DNA of 64,000 bases from Nitrospira sp. (GCA_030123625.1 CP126121.1:2768179-2832178), one strand, 5' to 3'; positions 8,396 to 17,761 are shown, counted from the stretch's first letter. Translations and numbers: made by a program. Notes: generated from the sequence alone by a model not told the origin.

Positions 8396-8881
8396 TCACC
8401 AAGGATAGCCCCAATAACCGTAACGTCGGTGGCCCCAAAAGGGACTGTAAAAGGGTGAAGCATAAATCCCGGAACTTCCAAAATGGAGCCCGAACCCCAA
8501 CCCTAGGCCGAAGGGATAGCCATAGGAGTAAGGACCATAGAAGTAAGGATAGGAGGAATATGGGACTGGGACAATGCCCGTTGTGGACCGCTCTGCAAGC
8601 TGACGTTGTAGGTCGCTTGTTGCCGTAGTTTGCCGATCGAGCTGGCCTTTGAGTTGGCTGACTGTCCCTTCTTGGGCCTGGAGTTTCCCTTCAAGCTCTG
8701 CGATTTTTTTCTGTTGCGCTTCCATGAAGGCGTTCACGCAACGGGTCTGGGCGTCTCCTGTGTAGTTCGAACATTCCCATGGCACCTGGAGGGTTTCGGC
8801 TATGGACGGAAAGGGGAAGGCTAAACTTCCAATCCAAACTGATACTTGAAACAACCGATATCGGAAGGTCTCCACGTTCAT
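8396..8881 (-). CDS. Exported protein with coiled coil and Tyr/Gly-rich tail
   Basis: The 161-residue product has a signal peptide ending near SIAETLQ and a short segment with two cysteines (ECSNYTGDAQTRCVNAF). A coiled coil follows (QQKKIAELEGKLQAQEG), and the C-terminus of about 55 residues is dominated by Tyr, Gly, Phe and Pro (FYGPYSYGYPFGLGLGFG). I do not recognise a family. Such tails occur in small surface or envelope proteins. The frame continues upstream to 9094 over the mutY start, but the hydrophobic leader supports the start at 8881. Confidence 0.65.
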   Translation of the reverse strand: MNVETFRYRLFQVSVWIGSLAFPFPSIAETLQVPWECSNYTGDAQTRCVNAFMEAQQKKIAELEGKLQAQEGTVSQLKGQLDRQTTATSDLQRQLAERSTTGIVPVPYSSYPYFYGPYSYGYPFGLGLGFGLHFGSSGIYASPFYSPFWGHRRYGYWGYPW

Positions 8882-9053
8882 GGCTGCCTTGAACTTTGAC
8901 TTGTTAGAGAATATCACGAGAACGTTCCTTTGAACAGATTGCCAAGGCTTCACGAGCGATTCTTCAAGGCATGGTCGAACGGCGTGTTTGATTTTTGACA
9001 AGGGCGCACCTACAATGCCACCGGCTAAACGACTGTAACGATGAGCCGGGTGC

Positions 9054-9770
9054 ATGTCCGCGCGACGTCTCTCCAACCAGAAAAAAGCCGCCAAGGCGAT
9101 TCTGCCGGATCTTTCAGCTAAGCGTCGATTTCAGCGGCGATTGTTGAAGTGGTATGGGGAGCATGGCCGGGATTTACCCTGGCGTAAAACCTCCGACCCC
9201 TATCATATACTCGTCTCAGAGGTGATGCTTCAGCAAACTCAAGTTGATCGGGTGGTCCCCAAGTATCATGAATTTTTGGAACGTTATCCAAGTTTCGAGG
9301 TCTTGGCAGAATCTCCGGTCGCCGACGTCAAGAAGACGTGGTATCCCCTTGGGTATAACGTTCGTCCGGAACGGCTGCATGGAATCGCTTGCGAAACGGT
9401 GGAGCGGTACGGAGGAAAGTTACCCAATAACGCCGAGGAGTTACTTTCATTCAAAGGGATCGGGCGGTATACCGCCGGGGCTATTCGCGCGTTCGCGTTT
9501 AATGAAGATGCACCCATTCTCGACACGAATGTGATCCGTGTCTTACACAGGGTGTTTGTCGCCAAGGGTGATCCTAAGACACAGAAGACGATGCTATGGG
9601 AATTATCGGAATCCTTGATCCCGCGGGGGAAAGGATATGACTTTAATCAGGCTATTATGGATTTTGGAGCGATGGTATGCACGGCTCGTGACCCCTATTG
9701 TCTCCTATGTCCGATGAAGTCGTTCTGTAAGACGTATCCGTTCAGTCCGGCGACGCGTGAACGGCCGTAA
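9054..9770 (+). CDS. mutY: A/G-specific adenine glycosylase, catalytic domain only
   Basis: The 238-residue protein has the MutY features DLPWR, SEVMLQQTQVDRV (catalytic Glu), the helix-hairpin-helix KGIGRYTAGAI, catalytic Asp in ILDTNVIRVL, and the [4Fe-4S] loop C-x6-C-x2-C-x5-C. It removes adenine mispaired with 8-oxoguanine. It stops right after the cluster loop, whereas standard MutY (about 350 residues) carries a C-terminal MutT-like domain that recognises 8-oxoG. A free-standing MutT follows immediately, so recognition may have been separated from catalysis. An endonuclease III-like role is less likely because LQQTQ is MutY-specific. Confidence 0.88.
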   Translation: MSARRLSNQKKAAKAILPDLSAKRRFQRRLLKWYGEHGRDLPWRKTSDPYHILVSEVMLQQTQVDRVVPKYHEFLERYPSFEVLAESPVADVKKTWYPLGYNVRPERLHGIACETVERYGGKLPNNAEELLSFKGIGRYTAGAIRAFAFNEDAPILDTNVIRVLHRVFVAKGDPKTQKTMLWELSESLIPRGKGYDFNQAIMDFGAMVCTARDPYCLLCPMKSFCKTYPFSPATRERP

Positions 9771-9777
9771 GCTTATC

Positions 9778-10182
9778 ATGCAAGTCATTGAAGTAGCGGC
9801 AGGGCTTATTCATCGTGACGGTCGCTATTTGATCGCCCGTCGAAAGCGCGGTGCCCACTTAGCCGGGTTCTGGGAGTTCCCGGGCGGAAAACGGGAGATA
9901 GGCGAATCGTTAACGGAGTGTTTGCAACGCGAGTTATTTGAAGAGCTGAGCATTCGCATCGACCTCCCTATTCCGTATCGAATCATTCGGCACGACTATC
10001 AAGATAGAATCATAGAGTTGCATTTTTTTCGATGTGCCATTGAACAAGGTGAGCCGATGCTTATCGGTTGTGAAGAAATCCGATGGGTATGTCCCGAAGA
10101 TCTCACACAGTATAAGTTTCCGCCGGCGGACTATGCGGTTATCGAAGCTTTGCGACGCGATGCGTTCGGAGTTTCACGATGA
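9778..10182 (+). CDS. mutT: MutT-family Nudix hydrolase
   Basis: The 134-residue protein matches MutT: IEVAAGLIHRDGRYLIARRK at the start, FWEFPGGK and a complete Nudix box GGKREIGE-x7-RELFEEL. MutT cleans 8-oxo-dGTP from the nucleotide pool. A GTG at 9757 overlapping the mutY stop is an alternative start; neither has a clear ribosome site, which suits translational coupling. It shares a 4-base ATGA overlap with the exonuclease gene downstream, so mutY-mutT-exonuclease is probably one oxidative-damage operon. Confidence 0.85.
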   Translation: MQVIEVAAGLIHRDGRYLIARRKRGAHLAGFWEFPGGKREIGESLTECLQRELFEELSIRIDLPIPYRIIRHDYQDRIIELHFFRCAIEQGEPMLIGCEEIRWVCPEDLTQYKFPPADYAVIEALRRDAFGVSR

Positions 10183-10895
10183 AGGTCGTGCTCGACATTG
10201 AAACCGTCCAGTCCCCACGCGATGAATGGGCTCGTCTATTGGGGAAGCCGCCGGCAAACGAAGTTTCTTATCCGGCAGAAGGAAACTTCGATCTCTTTGT
10301 CGCAGGTGCCGCCGAAGAGCAGCGCCGGCTGGACGATGAGTCGTATGCCAAGTCGGCGTTCGATGGGACGTTCAGCCGCATCGTCTGTATCGGTCTGCTG
10401 GAATTTTCCGATCAGATGGAAGCACGCAGCGCCGTCGCCTGGTTCGGGGCGAACGAGCGCGAGCTGCTCCGCCAATTTTGGGCAAGGCTGGCCCAGGACC
10501 GCCCTACCTTGTTCATCACGCATAATGGGCTTGGCTTCGATCTTCCCTTCATCAAGAAGCGGTCGATCATCAATCAAGTGAAACCCAGCCTCGACATCAA
10601 TCTCGCAAAATTCCGCACCGAACCGGTCTATGACACGATGGCCATTTGGAGTAATTGGGATACGAGAGGTTGGGTCAAGCTCGATGTATTGGCCCGCGCA
10701 TTACAGGTCGACACGAAGTCGGGCAGTGGGGAGCAAGTCGCCGAAATGTGGGAAAGGAGGCAAGGCCGTGAACTTGCACAGTACTGTCTGCAAGATACCT
10801 ACGTGACGTATGCCTGCTATTGCCGCATGAACTTTCGTCAGCCTCTATCCAGGGAGGTTGTCCTGTTGCAGCCTGAGTTTTACGATGTCGGTTGA
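10179..10895 (+). CDS. Predicted 3'-5' exonuclease (DnaQ fold, PolB-exonuclease-like)
   Basis: The 238-residue protein has the DEDD exonuclease motifs: D-x-E in VVLDIETV at the N-terminus, HNGLGFDLPFIKKR in the middle, and YCLQDTYVTYACY near the C-terminus with Y and D placed as in DEDDy enzymes. It resembles the stand-alone 3'-5' exonuclease family related to DNA polymerase B proofreading domains. Its position in an overlap with mutT and close to mutY suggests a role in DNA repair. The stop lies 12 bases from the converging lipoprotein gene. Confidence 0.75.
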   Translation: MKVVLDIETVQSPRDEWARLLGKPPANEVSYPAEGNFDLFVAGAAEEQRRLDDESYAKSAFDGTFSRIVCIGLLEFSDQMEARSAVAWFGANERELLRQFWARLAQDRPTLFITHNGLGFDLPFIKKRSIINQVKPSLDINLAKFRTEPVYDTMAIWSNWDTRGWVKLDVLARALQVDTKSGSGEQVAEMWERRQGRELAQYCLQDTYVTYACYCRMNFRQPLSREVVLLQPEFYDVG

Positions 10896-10907
10896 ATGAT
10901 CAGTCGA

Positions 10908-11915
10908 TCAACGGGTCGGATACGCTTCCGCCGATTTCTTTTTCGGGACCGTGCGGGCGGTTGTCTTGCTGGCCTTCATGGCTTTCACTTCCGCCGTCCG
11001 CTGACGAAGCTCTTGCTTCATCCAGGCGGCTTCCTTCTTCAGCATCGCAATCTCGGAGTCTTTGAGTTTGTTGGCCTCACGCGCTTCACGGAGCTCATCC
11101 AGTTTTCTGTTCAACAGTTCCTCCGTGGCCAATTCAGACGTTCCGGATTGGCTTCGACTATGTGCGTGGAACTCTTGGGCATCTGAAAGAGAATCTTCCT
11201 GTGGCGGTATTTTCGCAGCCGAAGTGATCGGGGCCGGTATAGCGGCTGGTGCCACTGGAGCAGCCTGAAACGCGGAAACCGGCATGGACTTTGAGGATCC
11301 TGCTGGAGAGGGTGAGCTCGGCATCGGTCCTTTGGCGAGGACTTGGTAGTCGATCACCATCGTCATCGCTTCGCTTCCCAGAGCGACAAAAGAAGGAGCT
11401 TTTTCAAGGCGAACGAGAGAACTAGGATAGAATCCCATGGCTTTCCTATTGTAGGACGGAGCGATGGTCAGATAGATCGATCCATGATGCATATAGAGGG
11501 TGCCCGCTGTGGGTTCAGCGCCTGACCCTGCCGATGGAGACACCTTGAAACCGACAATCTGCTCCGGTTTCGCTTGCGATAGGCCTTTGGCTAGCAGGGG
11601 AGCAAGGAACTCGGCGTCTTCATCGCTGAATACTCTCATCGGCTTGCTGCCACCGGCGGGCATGTTGCCGGACATTTTCTGAACGTCGTCGATCACAACG
11701 CCTTTGACTATTTTCAGCATCGTCATCTGGTCGATGGCGGCTGGATGGCTGGCTTCGAATGACCAATCGGCGATTTCCTTGAGATAGACCGATCCTTTTG
11801 CATTTTTATAAAGCTTTGCCTCTCCGGAAAACATCGAGCATCCGGCCACTACGAGGCTGAGGGACATCAATGCACCGACATATCGAGAGCCCCGGACATT
11901 GGAATATGCATGCAT
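10908..11915 (-). CDS. Lipoprotein with C-terminal coiled coil
   Basis: The 335-residue protein has a signal peptide with lipobox LVVAGC, a globular N-terminal half of about 190 residues with no family I recognise, and a low-complexity Pro/Ala/Ser linker. It ends with a coiled coil (LNRKLDELREAREANKLKDS) and a basic tail. It should be anchored in the envelope. The start at 11915 has a strong GAGGAGATCC ribosome site; the frame extends to 11954 but without one. A small membrane-protein gene lies just upstream. Confidence 0.75.
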   Translation of the reverse strand: MHAYSNVRGSRYVGALMSLSLVVAGCSMFSGEAKLYKNAKGSVYLKEIADWSFEASHPAAIDQMTMLKIVKGVVIDDVQKMSGNMPAGGSKPMRVFSDEDAEFLAPLLAKGLSQAKPEQIVGFKVSPSAGSGAEPTAGTLYMHHGSIYLTIAPSYNRKAMGFYPSSLVRLEKAPSFVALGSEAMTMVIDYQVLAKGPMPSSPSPAGSSKSMPVSAFQAAPVAPAAIPAPITSAAKIPPQEDSLSDAQEFHAHSRSQSGTSELATEELLNRKLDELREAREANKLKDSEIAMLKKEAAWMKQELRQRTAEVKAMKASKTTARTVPKKKSAEAYPTR

Positions 11916-11954
11916 ATAGGATCTCCTCACACGGTCTTGTGATCGGTTGCCCAC

Positions 11955-12092
11955 CTACCAGATACCTAGCGCCATGAGTATTATGCCGATCGCCAACCAT
12001 CCGACTACTCCGACCGAAATGATTGTTTCGAGTGTGATGCCGGAGTCGGACGCGTTTGGATTGGGCTTTGGCTCGGAGTCGGCGGCCTTCAT
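11955..12092 (-). CDS. Small single-span membrane protein
   Basis: The 45-residue product has a polar N-terminus (KAADSEPKPNPNASDSG) and one hydrophobic helix (IISVGVVGWLAIGIILMALG). It lies 39 bases upstream of the lipoprotein gene on the same strand. A TTG start at 12146 would add 18 residues. Neither start has a good ribosome site, so this is a tentative gene. Confidence 0.4.
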   Translation of the reverse strand: MKAADSEPKPNPNASDSGITLETIISVGVVGWLAIGIILMALGIW

Positions 12093-12146
12093 AACGGGAA
12101 GCGAAATTCCTCGTTGCCGAATAGATGGACGCCGAGATTTGAGCAA

Positions 12147-12523
12147 GGATCATGCCTTTTGGTTTTTGAAGTGGCGGGTTATGTTGTCGTTCAAGGCAAG
12201 GAAGAAGATCCTTAGAAGTCCTTAATGGAGCTCAGGGTCAGAAGGCAGGACTGATGACCGAATCAAGAAGAGAGATATTTTAATGAATTCATTGGTTTAG
12301 CATCGAAGGATTCATGAAGGAAGGAAAATATTCGGCCCCGCCTTCAGCAAGTTCGGTCGGAAAGGAGGCCAAGTAAAATCGCATACAGGAAAGAATGGCC
12401 GTAGAACCGTCAGAATATGGCCAAGGCAGCCGGTCAGAAAATGTTCATTTCAACCGTTGGGTGTGCAGAATTGTTCCATGTGGTGAGATGGTTGTCTCAC
12501 GAATGCTACATAGATACTGATGA
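12147..12523. other. Intergenic region without recognisable gene
   Basis: About 380 bases separate the small membrane protein from miaB. I see no convincing reading frame, RNA gene or terminator hairpin with a T-run. A purine-rich AAAGGAGG at about 12361-12368 has no start codon behind it. Confidence 0.5.
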
Positions 12524-13855
12524 TCACTTCCCATAGAGCGTCGCGGCAGAGGCGTCAAAGATATGTTTTGTGGTCAGCGTGCCTGGTTCAAAGTGGCCGG
12601 TGCTTTTATCCCAGACCACCGTGATATTTCCGTCGGTTTTTCCCATTGCCTGAGTTGATGACCGAGTCGCGTCACCTTCGATCAGGATTTCCATGTTTTT
12701 TCCGACGTATCGGCGGTTGCGTTCCAAGGTGATGCGACGTTGAATTTCGACGAGTTGGGCGACGCGCATGCCCTTGACTCGATCAGGGACATCGTCGGCA
12801 TACTTTCTCGCCGCGATCGTATGCTTTCGCTCCGAGTATTTGAAGATATAGGCTGAGTCGAATTGTACCTGTTCCACCATACGCGAAGTGGTCAGAAAGT
12901 CCTCATCCGACTCGGAACAAAAACCGCAAATAATATCCGTGGTGAGGACTACACCGGGGATGGTGTTCCTAATACGATCAACAAGCGCCAAATACTCTGC
13001 TCCCGTATAGGTTCGTCCCATCAGTTCGAGAATGCGATCGCTCCCTGCCTGAAGAGGAAGGTGAATGTGTTTGCAGACTCTGGGGTGTGTGGCAATGGCT
13101 TCGATGAGTGCGGCGGGAAAGTCCTTAGGGTGCGGAGAGGTAAACCGGACTCGATCGATCCCTGCTGTATCCGCCACGGCGGTGATCAGTCTGGCGAAGT
13201 CCCATTCTTCATAGCGGTACGAATTGACGTTCTGACCGAGCAACGTGATTTGCCTGAACCCGCGGGCGGACGCGTCGCGAGCTTCAAGCAGAATGGACTT
13301 CGGATCACGCGACCGTTCACGCCCCCTGGTATAAGGGACGACACAGAAGGAGCAGAAATTATCGCAGCCTCGCATCACGGTAATCCACGCGTTTACCCCG
13401 CTGTCGCGGTCCGGCATGATCCCTTCATAGGTTTCATACTCCGACAGATCGAGGGCAAACCCTTTTTGGGAGAGGCCCTGTTCTTGGGATTCGAGCGCAG
13501 TCGTCAGCAACGACGGAAGTTGACGGTACGCATCCGGGCCGGCCAACACATCGATGAGCGGTTCTTTTTCTGCCAGCGCGTTTTTCAGATTCTGGGCCAT
13601 ACAGCCGAGGACTCCGACGACAAGTTGGCGTTGTTTTTTCAGTGTTCTCAACTCAGAGAGATGGGCGTAGATCTTATTGTGCGCATTCTCTCTGATGGCG
13701 CAAGTGTTGACCAATACGACGTCGGCCCGTTCACGGTCCTCTGTAAAAACAAACCCTTCTTGCTTCAGCATCGAGCGAACGAGTTCGCTGTCGGACTCGT
13801 TCATCTGACAGCCGAATGTTTCAATGTGAACTTGAGGAAAGGGTTTCACTCTCAT
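12524..13855 (-). CDS. miaB: tRNA-2-methylthio-N6-dimethylallyladenosine synthase
   Basis: The 443-residue radical SAM methylthiotransferase starts with HIETFGCQMNESDSE, the UPF0004 domain with cysteines that bind the auxiliary cluster. It has the radical SAM loop GCDNFCSFCVVPYTRGRERSR and ends in a TRAM domain. MiaB adds the methylthio group to i6A37 of tRNAs reading UNN codons. It overlaps the upstream methylthiotransferase gene by ATGA, so the two modification enzymes are co-translated. Confidence 0.95.
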   Translation of the reverse strand: MRVKPFPQVHIETFGCQMNESDSELVRSMLKQEGFVFTEDRERADVVLVNTCAIRENAHNKIYAHLSELRTLKKQRQLVVGVLGCMAQNLKNALAEKEPLIDVLAGPDAYRQLPSLLTTALESQEQGLSQKGFALDLSEYETYEGIMPDRDSGVNAWITVMRGCDNFCSFCVVPYTRGRERSRDPKSILLEARDASARGFRQITLLGQNVNSYRYEEWDFARLITAVADTAGIDRVRFTSPHPKDFPAALIEAIATHPRVCKHIHLPLQAGSDRILELMGRTYTGAEYLALVDRIRNTIPGVVLTTDIICGFCSESDEDFLTTSRMVEQVQFDSAYIFKYSERKHTIAARKYADDVPDRVKGMRVAQLVEIQRRITLERNRRYVGKNMEILIEGDATRSSTQAMGKTDGNITVVWDKSTGHFEPGTLTTKHIFDASAATLYGK

Positions 13856-15192
13856 ATCACCGCCATTATTGCAGAAGGCGTGGGATGCGCCGAGGCGACA
13901 TGGCCAAAAGCACAGCGGTCAGTTGCCGCCGTGATCGTGACCGGCAGGATCCGATTCTGGAAATCTCCGGAGTCTGTGATGCCCACTCGTGTGAAGTTCG
14001 GAGTCGTGCCGAAGCGATAGGCGTCGCGAGTCCCGGCTTCAAAAAGGACCGAGACCGTTTTGCCGATTTGTTTGTTGTGAAAGGCGAGTCGCTTGGCTCG
14101 GTCGAGAGCCAGGAGAAGATCGGCTCGTTTCTTCACCGCCGCCGACGGGACCCGCTGCTTCAGGCGCATTGCAGCCGTCCCAGGGCGAGGGGAGTACGGA
14201 AATACGTGCAGATAGGAAAATGGAAGATCGGTGGTGACAGCCAGCGTATTCTGAAACGCGGCCTCACTCTCCCCGGGAAATCCTACCAAGAGATCAGTTC
14301 CAAGGCCGAGGTCGGGAATGGTTACGAGAGCCCTTTCGATCAGTTTGATATAGCTCTTGATCGTATGGCGTCGATTCATGGCCTGCAAAATCTGATCGTC
14401 CCCGCTTTGCAAGGGGATGTGAAGATAGGGACAGAGTTTCTTCGATGAGGCGAGCAGATCAAGCAATTCTTCGCCGACCGTTGTGGGTTCGATTGAAGAG
14501 ATGCGGATGCGTTCGAAGTCGGCCGCTTGATCGAGCCAACGAAGCAACGAACAAAAGTCACGACCCTGATACGCATACTGCCCGATGTTCACTCCGGTCA
14601 GCACGACTTCCCGGTATCCTCGAGCGGCTAAGACTTCAACTTCACGCTGGATGTCATCAAAAGTTCTGCTTCGCTCATGGCCTCGCGCAAACGGAATAAT
14701 GCAGAAGCTGCACATCGCGCTGCAGCCGTCCTGTACTTTGAGCAATGCACGGGTGGAGTCCGATTCTGCGAAGTGCGGCAGATCGAAGTTTCCGCGCACA
14801 ATCGTTTTCGTATGTTGAACTTCCGCGATGGATCGTTTCCGTAGCGCGTGGGCTGGAGGAAGATAAGCCGGCAGGTCGAGCTTGAATTGGTGACCTACGA
14901 TAAGATCGATCCCGGCCTGTTGCTTGAGGCTCTCCATTCCCGTCTGGGCATAGCACCCTGTTACGGCGACAAAAGCATGGGGGGAGTGTTTCAGAGTCTT
15001 TCGGATCACATAGCGCGACGTCCGCTCCGCGTCATCGGTCACGGCACAGGTATTGAGCACAAGGAGGTCGGTCGGTTGGCCGAACTCGACAAGCTCAAAT
15101 CCCTTGCGCCTAAGTCCTTCCCCAAGGATTGAGGTTTCGGCTTGATTCAGCCGGCAGCCGAGCGTATGTAGAGATGCACGGGTCGTCGCCAT
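13852..15192 (-). CDS. mtaB: tRNA t6A37 methylthiotransferase
   Basis: The 446-residue protein is a second methylthiotransferase. The N-terminal motif is HTLGCRLNQAETS, the radical SAM loop is CSAMCSFCIIPFARGHERSR, and a TRAM-like C-terminus follows. The LGCRLNQ motif distinguishes MtaB from MiaB. It converts t6A to ms2t6A at position 37 of ANN-decoding tRNAs. The frame is open up to 15336, but the ATG at 15192 is where family homology begins. It forms an operon with miaB. Confidence 0.9.
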   Translation of the reverse strand: MATTRASLHTLGCRLNQAETSILGEGLRRKGFELVEFGQPTDLLVLNTCAVTDDAERTSRYVIRKTLKHSPHAFVAVTGCYAQTGMESLKQQAGIDLIVGHQFKLDLPAYLPPAHALRKRSIAEVQHTKTIVRGNFDLPHFAESDSTRALLKVQDGCSAMCSFCIIPFARGHERSRTFDDIQREVEVLAARGYREVVLTGVNIGQYAYQGRDFCSLLRWLDQAADFERIRISSIEPTTVGEELLDLLASSKKLCPYLHIPLQSGDDQILQAMNRRHTIKSYIKLIERALVTIPDLGLGTDLLVGFPGESEAAFQNTLAVTTDLPFSYLHVFPYSPRPGTAAMRLKQRVPSAAVKKRADLLLALDRAKRLAFHNKQIGKTVSVLFEAGTRDAYRFGTTPNFTRVGITDSGDFQNRILPVTITAATDRCAFGHVASAHPTPSAIMAVI

Positions 15193-15322
15193 GGCATTGG
15201 CATTATAGGGAGGGCATGCGTATTCCGGCAAGGTTGCATTGAGGTCAATGGTCAAGGCCATTGCCCGGTACTTGCAGAAAGATGCGGATCGAATTCTAGC
15301 CATCGTGGTGAGCGTGAAGGTT

Positions 15323-15724
15323 ATGCCTATGCCCATTCTCTTGTTTGTTTTTACCTGCTTGTTCTGGAATCATCCTGTGACCGGTTGGAGCGGAGATGCG
15401 CTTCCCGCTGAGCCCGATCTCAATACGCGTGTCGATGAGCTGTATGACCATGAGACTCGGCTCTTTATTATGCTGTATTCCCTCAGCGGGAACGGCAAAG
15501 TCGACTATGTCACGGCCAGGCTGGTTCAGGAATATTCTCGCAGTACCTATGGCAATCCCATCTACCAGACCGAGGCGCAACCGCTGTTCTATTGGTGGAA
15601 CCACATCATGTGGAACGACCCGGAGCAGGACGGGGTCAACGGCAACGAAAAGGTCTACCAGGAAAATACCGACTTCGACATCTCGCGATACAAGCCCTGT
15701 CTGTTCAACGGACAACCCTGTTAG
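15323..15724 (+). CDS. Exported protein of unknown function
   Basis: The 133-residue product begins with a hydrophobic signal (MPMPILLFVFTCLFW). The mature part contains GNGKVDYVTARLVQEY and NDPEQDGVNGNEKVY, acidic/glycine loops that recall calcium-binding sites, though no complete EF-hand is present. It ends in ISRYKPCLFNGQPC. The chosen ATG has GTGAAGG upstream; the frame also opens at a TTG (15239). The 5' part overlaps no other gene once mtaB starts at 15192. No family is recognised. Confidence 0.6.
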   Translation: MPMPILLFVFTCLFWNHPVTGWSGDALPAEPDLNTRVDELYDHETRLFIMLYSLSGNGKVDYVTARLVQEYSRSTYGNPIYQTEAQPLFYWWNHIMWNDPEQDGVNGNEKVYQENTDFDISRYKPCLFNGQPC

Positions 15725-15877
15725 TTTCTGCGCCGGCTCGTGACGCCACTCCCGCATGTTTTGTGATTCTGCTGAACAGCCCTCGGAGGCGATGGTATTC
15801 TGACGTGCAGCGGGAGATCGCTCTACCTATGGTGCAAGACTTGCTGATTGGACTCACGTCCGTATGAAAGAGTCTCT

Positions 15878-17170
15878 GTGAAACAAGGGGCTTTCGATCT
15901 CGCCAGCCTCATGAATCGACGCATCTTCGTGATGTTACCGTTGGGCTTTGTGTCCGGCCTCCCCCTTGCGCTCACGTCCGGGACCTTACAGGCCTGGCTT
16001 ACGGTGGAAGGAGTCGACCTCAAGACCATCGGCATTTTCACGATGGTCGGCCTTCCCTATACGCTCAAGTTCCTCTGGGCTCCCGTGATGGATCGAGTGG
16101 TTCCGCCCTGGTTGGGGCGGCGTCGCGGCTGGATGGTCATGACGCAACTCTGTGTAGCGGTCGGCCTGGCGCTCATGGCCGTGACCAATCCAAAGCTTCA
16201 CCCTGGATGGCTCGCGGCCTATGCCCTGTTAGTCGCATTTCTTGCTGCGTCTCTGGACATTGTTTTCGACGCCTATCGAACGGATACACTCCACCCTCAC
16301 GAGCGGGGATTGGGCGCGGCTGTGTGGGTCAATGGCTATCGAATCGCCCTCTTGGCCTCCGGGGCCGGCGCATTGGCGCTCGCCGATTATGTCGGCTGGC
16401 AGATGACCTATCTGGCAATGGCAGCCGTCATGGTCGCGGGGGTGGTTATCACTTTGGTCAGCCCTGATCCGACGTTCGTCGCCAATGCTCCCAAAAGTCT
16501 GCGTGAAGCAGTTGGTGCACCGCTGGCGGAGTTCTTTACACGGCCTCAAGCATTAGGGTTCTTGGCTGTGATCGTCCTCTACAAACTTGGAGATGCCTTT
16601 GCGTCGGCGCTCCAGACGGCTTTTCTAATCGGAGGGTTGGGCTTTTCTGCGACAGAGGTAGGCACTGTGAAGGGACTAGGGGTTTTTGCCACATTGCTCG
16701 GGGCCTTTGTCGGCGGACTCTTGATGGCCAGGTCCCGACTTGTGCGGTCGCTGCTGATCTTCGGTGTCTTGCAGGCTGTTTCAAATTTGGGATTCGTCGT
16801 ACTGTCGTTGATCGGCAAGAGTTCGGGGATGCTGACGGCTGCGGTTGTGATCGAAAATGTGACGGGGGGCATGGGCACGGCGGCATTTGTGGCACTAGTC
16901 ATGTCGCTCTGCGATCCTCGCTATACGGCGACTCAGTTCGCGCTGCTCTCTTCATTAGAGGCGTTGGGAAGGGTATTTGCTGGCCGCCCATCGGCGGACG
17001 TCGTGGCTCTTGTCGGATGGACGCAGTTTTTTATCTTGACCGTGGTGGTAGCGTTGCCGGGTCTTTGGGCGGTTTGGCGAGTCCGGCGTTTTCTCGAGCC
17101 AGAACAGAAGACGGTCGTTCGCACGCCTCTCACAGAGTCAACAGTCTCGCCGGTTTCCGAACGGTTATGA
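15878..17170 (+). CDS. ampG: AmpG-like MFS permease
   Basis: The roughly 430-residue protein has about 12 hydrophobic segments and the AmpG signature near the N-terminus (LGFVSGLPLALTSGTLQAWL, then TMVGLPYTLKFLWAP). AmpG imports anhydromuropeptides released by peptidoglycan turnover across the inner membrane. The GTG at 15878 has GAAAGAG upstream; a TTG at 15848 is also in frame. Substrate assignment rests on the family; some homologues have other substrates. Confidence 0.8.
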   Translation: MKQGAFDLASLMNRRIFVMLPLGFVSGLPLALTSGTLQAWLTVEGVDLKTIGIFTMVGLPYTLKFLWAPVMDRVVPPWLGRRRGWMVMTQLCVAVGLALMAVTNPKLHPGWLAAYALLVAFLAASLDIVFDAYRTDTLHPHERGLGAAVWVNGYRIALLASGAGALALADYVGWQMTYLAMAAVMVAGVVITLVSPDPTFVANAPKSLREAVGAPLAEFFTRPQALGFLAVIVLYKLGDAFASALQTAFLIGGLGFSATEVGTVKGLGVFATLLGAFVGGLLMARSRLVRSLLIFGVLQAVSNLGFVVLSLIGKSSGMLTAAVVIENVTGGMGTAAFVALVMSLCDPRYTATQFALLSSLEALGRVFAGRPSADVVALVGWTQFFILTVVVALPGLWAVWRVRRFLEPEQKTVVRTPLTESTVSPVSERL

Positions 17171-17327
17171 GGCAATCGTCATTGAAGGAAGAACACGAAG
17201 AGCATCAGGATGGGCAGCGGAGACTATGTGACTGATTTTGGGCTAAGCCAATTGGGTCGACAATTATTTGTCGAATCAGGCCGTTTCTATCGGCTTATCA
17301 GAGTGAGAGCAAAATTCTGAGGAAACC

Positions 17328-17699
17328 ATGAGTCTTCTTCGTTTAAGCGTGGTCGTTGTTGCGCTTGCGTGTGCGATCGGCCTGGTTTTATCGAATCCGA
17401 CCATGGAAGACTATTTGCGTTTCGTCGAACAAGAATTGAGCAAAGCGATAGACCGAATGGACCGGGGTACACCGGCGCGAGAACAACAATTTATTCGGCA
17501 GGTGTTTCAGTCGCAAAGTAGGAAGCTTCTCGAATCCATCGTGAGGCCGAATACCGCGCGACAGAACTGGGGAATTGCGAGCCGGTATGAAACAGAGGTG
17601 GCGGATACGAAAGTCATCGTTCTCGGTCTCGGTGGTCGGTTCATTCCCGTTCAAGGTGTCGAGGAAGCGACGCTGAAGATCGGACGAATGGCCTTCTAA
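17328..17699 (+). CDS. DUF4359-like small exported protein
   Basis: The 123-residue product has one N-terminal hydrophobic segment (SVVVVALACAIGLVLSNP) followed by TMEDYLRFVEQEL, the pattern of DUF4359 proteins, and a C-terminal beta-rich part (DTKVIVLGLGGRFIPV). Function is unknown. It is probably anchored to or secreted through the inner membrane. It lies alone between ampG and the nrdJ regulatory region. Confidence 0.6.
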   Translation: MSLLRLSVVVVALACAIGLVLSNPTMEDYLRFVEQELSKAIDRMDRGTPAREQQFIRQVFQSQSRKLLESIVRPNTARQNWGIASRYETEVADTKVIVLGLGGRFIPVQGVEEATLKIGRMAF

Positions 17700-17752
17700 A
17701 AAGAAAAAGGGCCAGGGTAATTTGGAGGGCCCCCCAATTCACCGGTTATTTC

Positions 17753-17761
17753 TGTGGATAA
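17753..17761 (-). promoter_or_regulatory. Perfect DnaA box upstream of nrdJ
   Basis: TGTGGATAA is the exact complement of the consensus DnaA box TTATCCACA. Two weaker relatives follow at 17808-17816 (CTATTCACA) and 17838-17846 (AGATCCACA). DnaA is known to control ribonucleotide reductase transcription in E. coli, so regulation of nrdJ is a reasonable inference. Three sites are too few, and no AT-rich unwinding region is present, for a replication origin. Confidence 0.5.

Noticed and set aside
12863..14020. Long plus-strand frames opposite miaB and mtaB (385 and 210 codons)
   Set aside because: They are antisense shadows of strongly conserved enzymes, have no ribosome sites and match no protein family.
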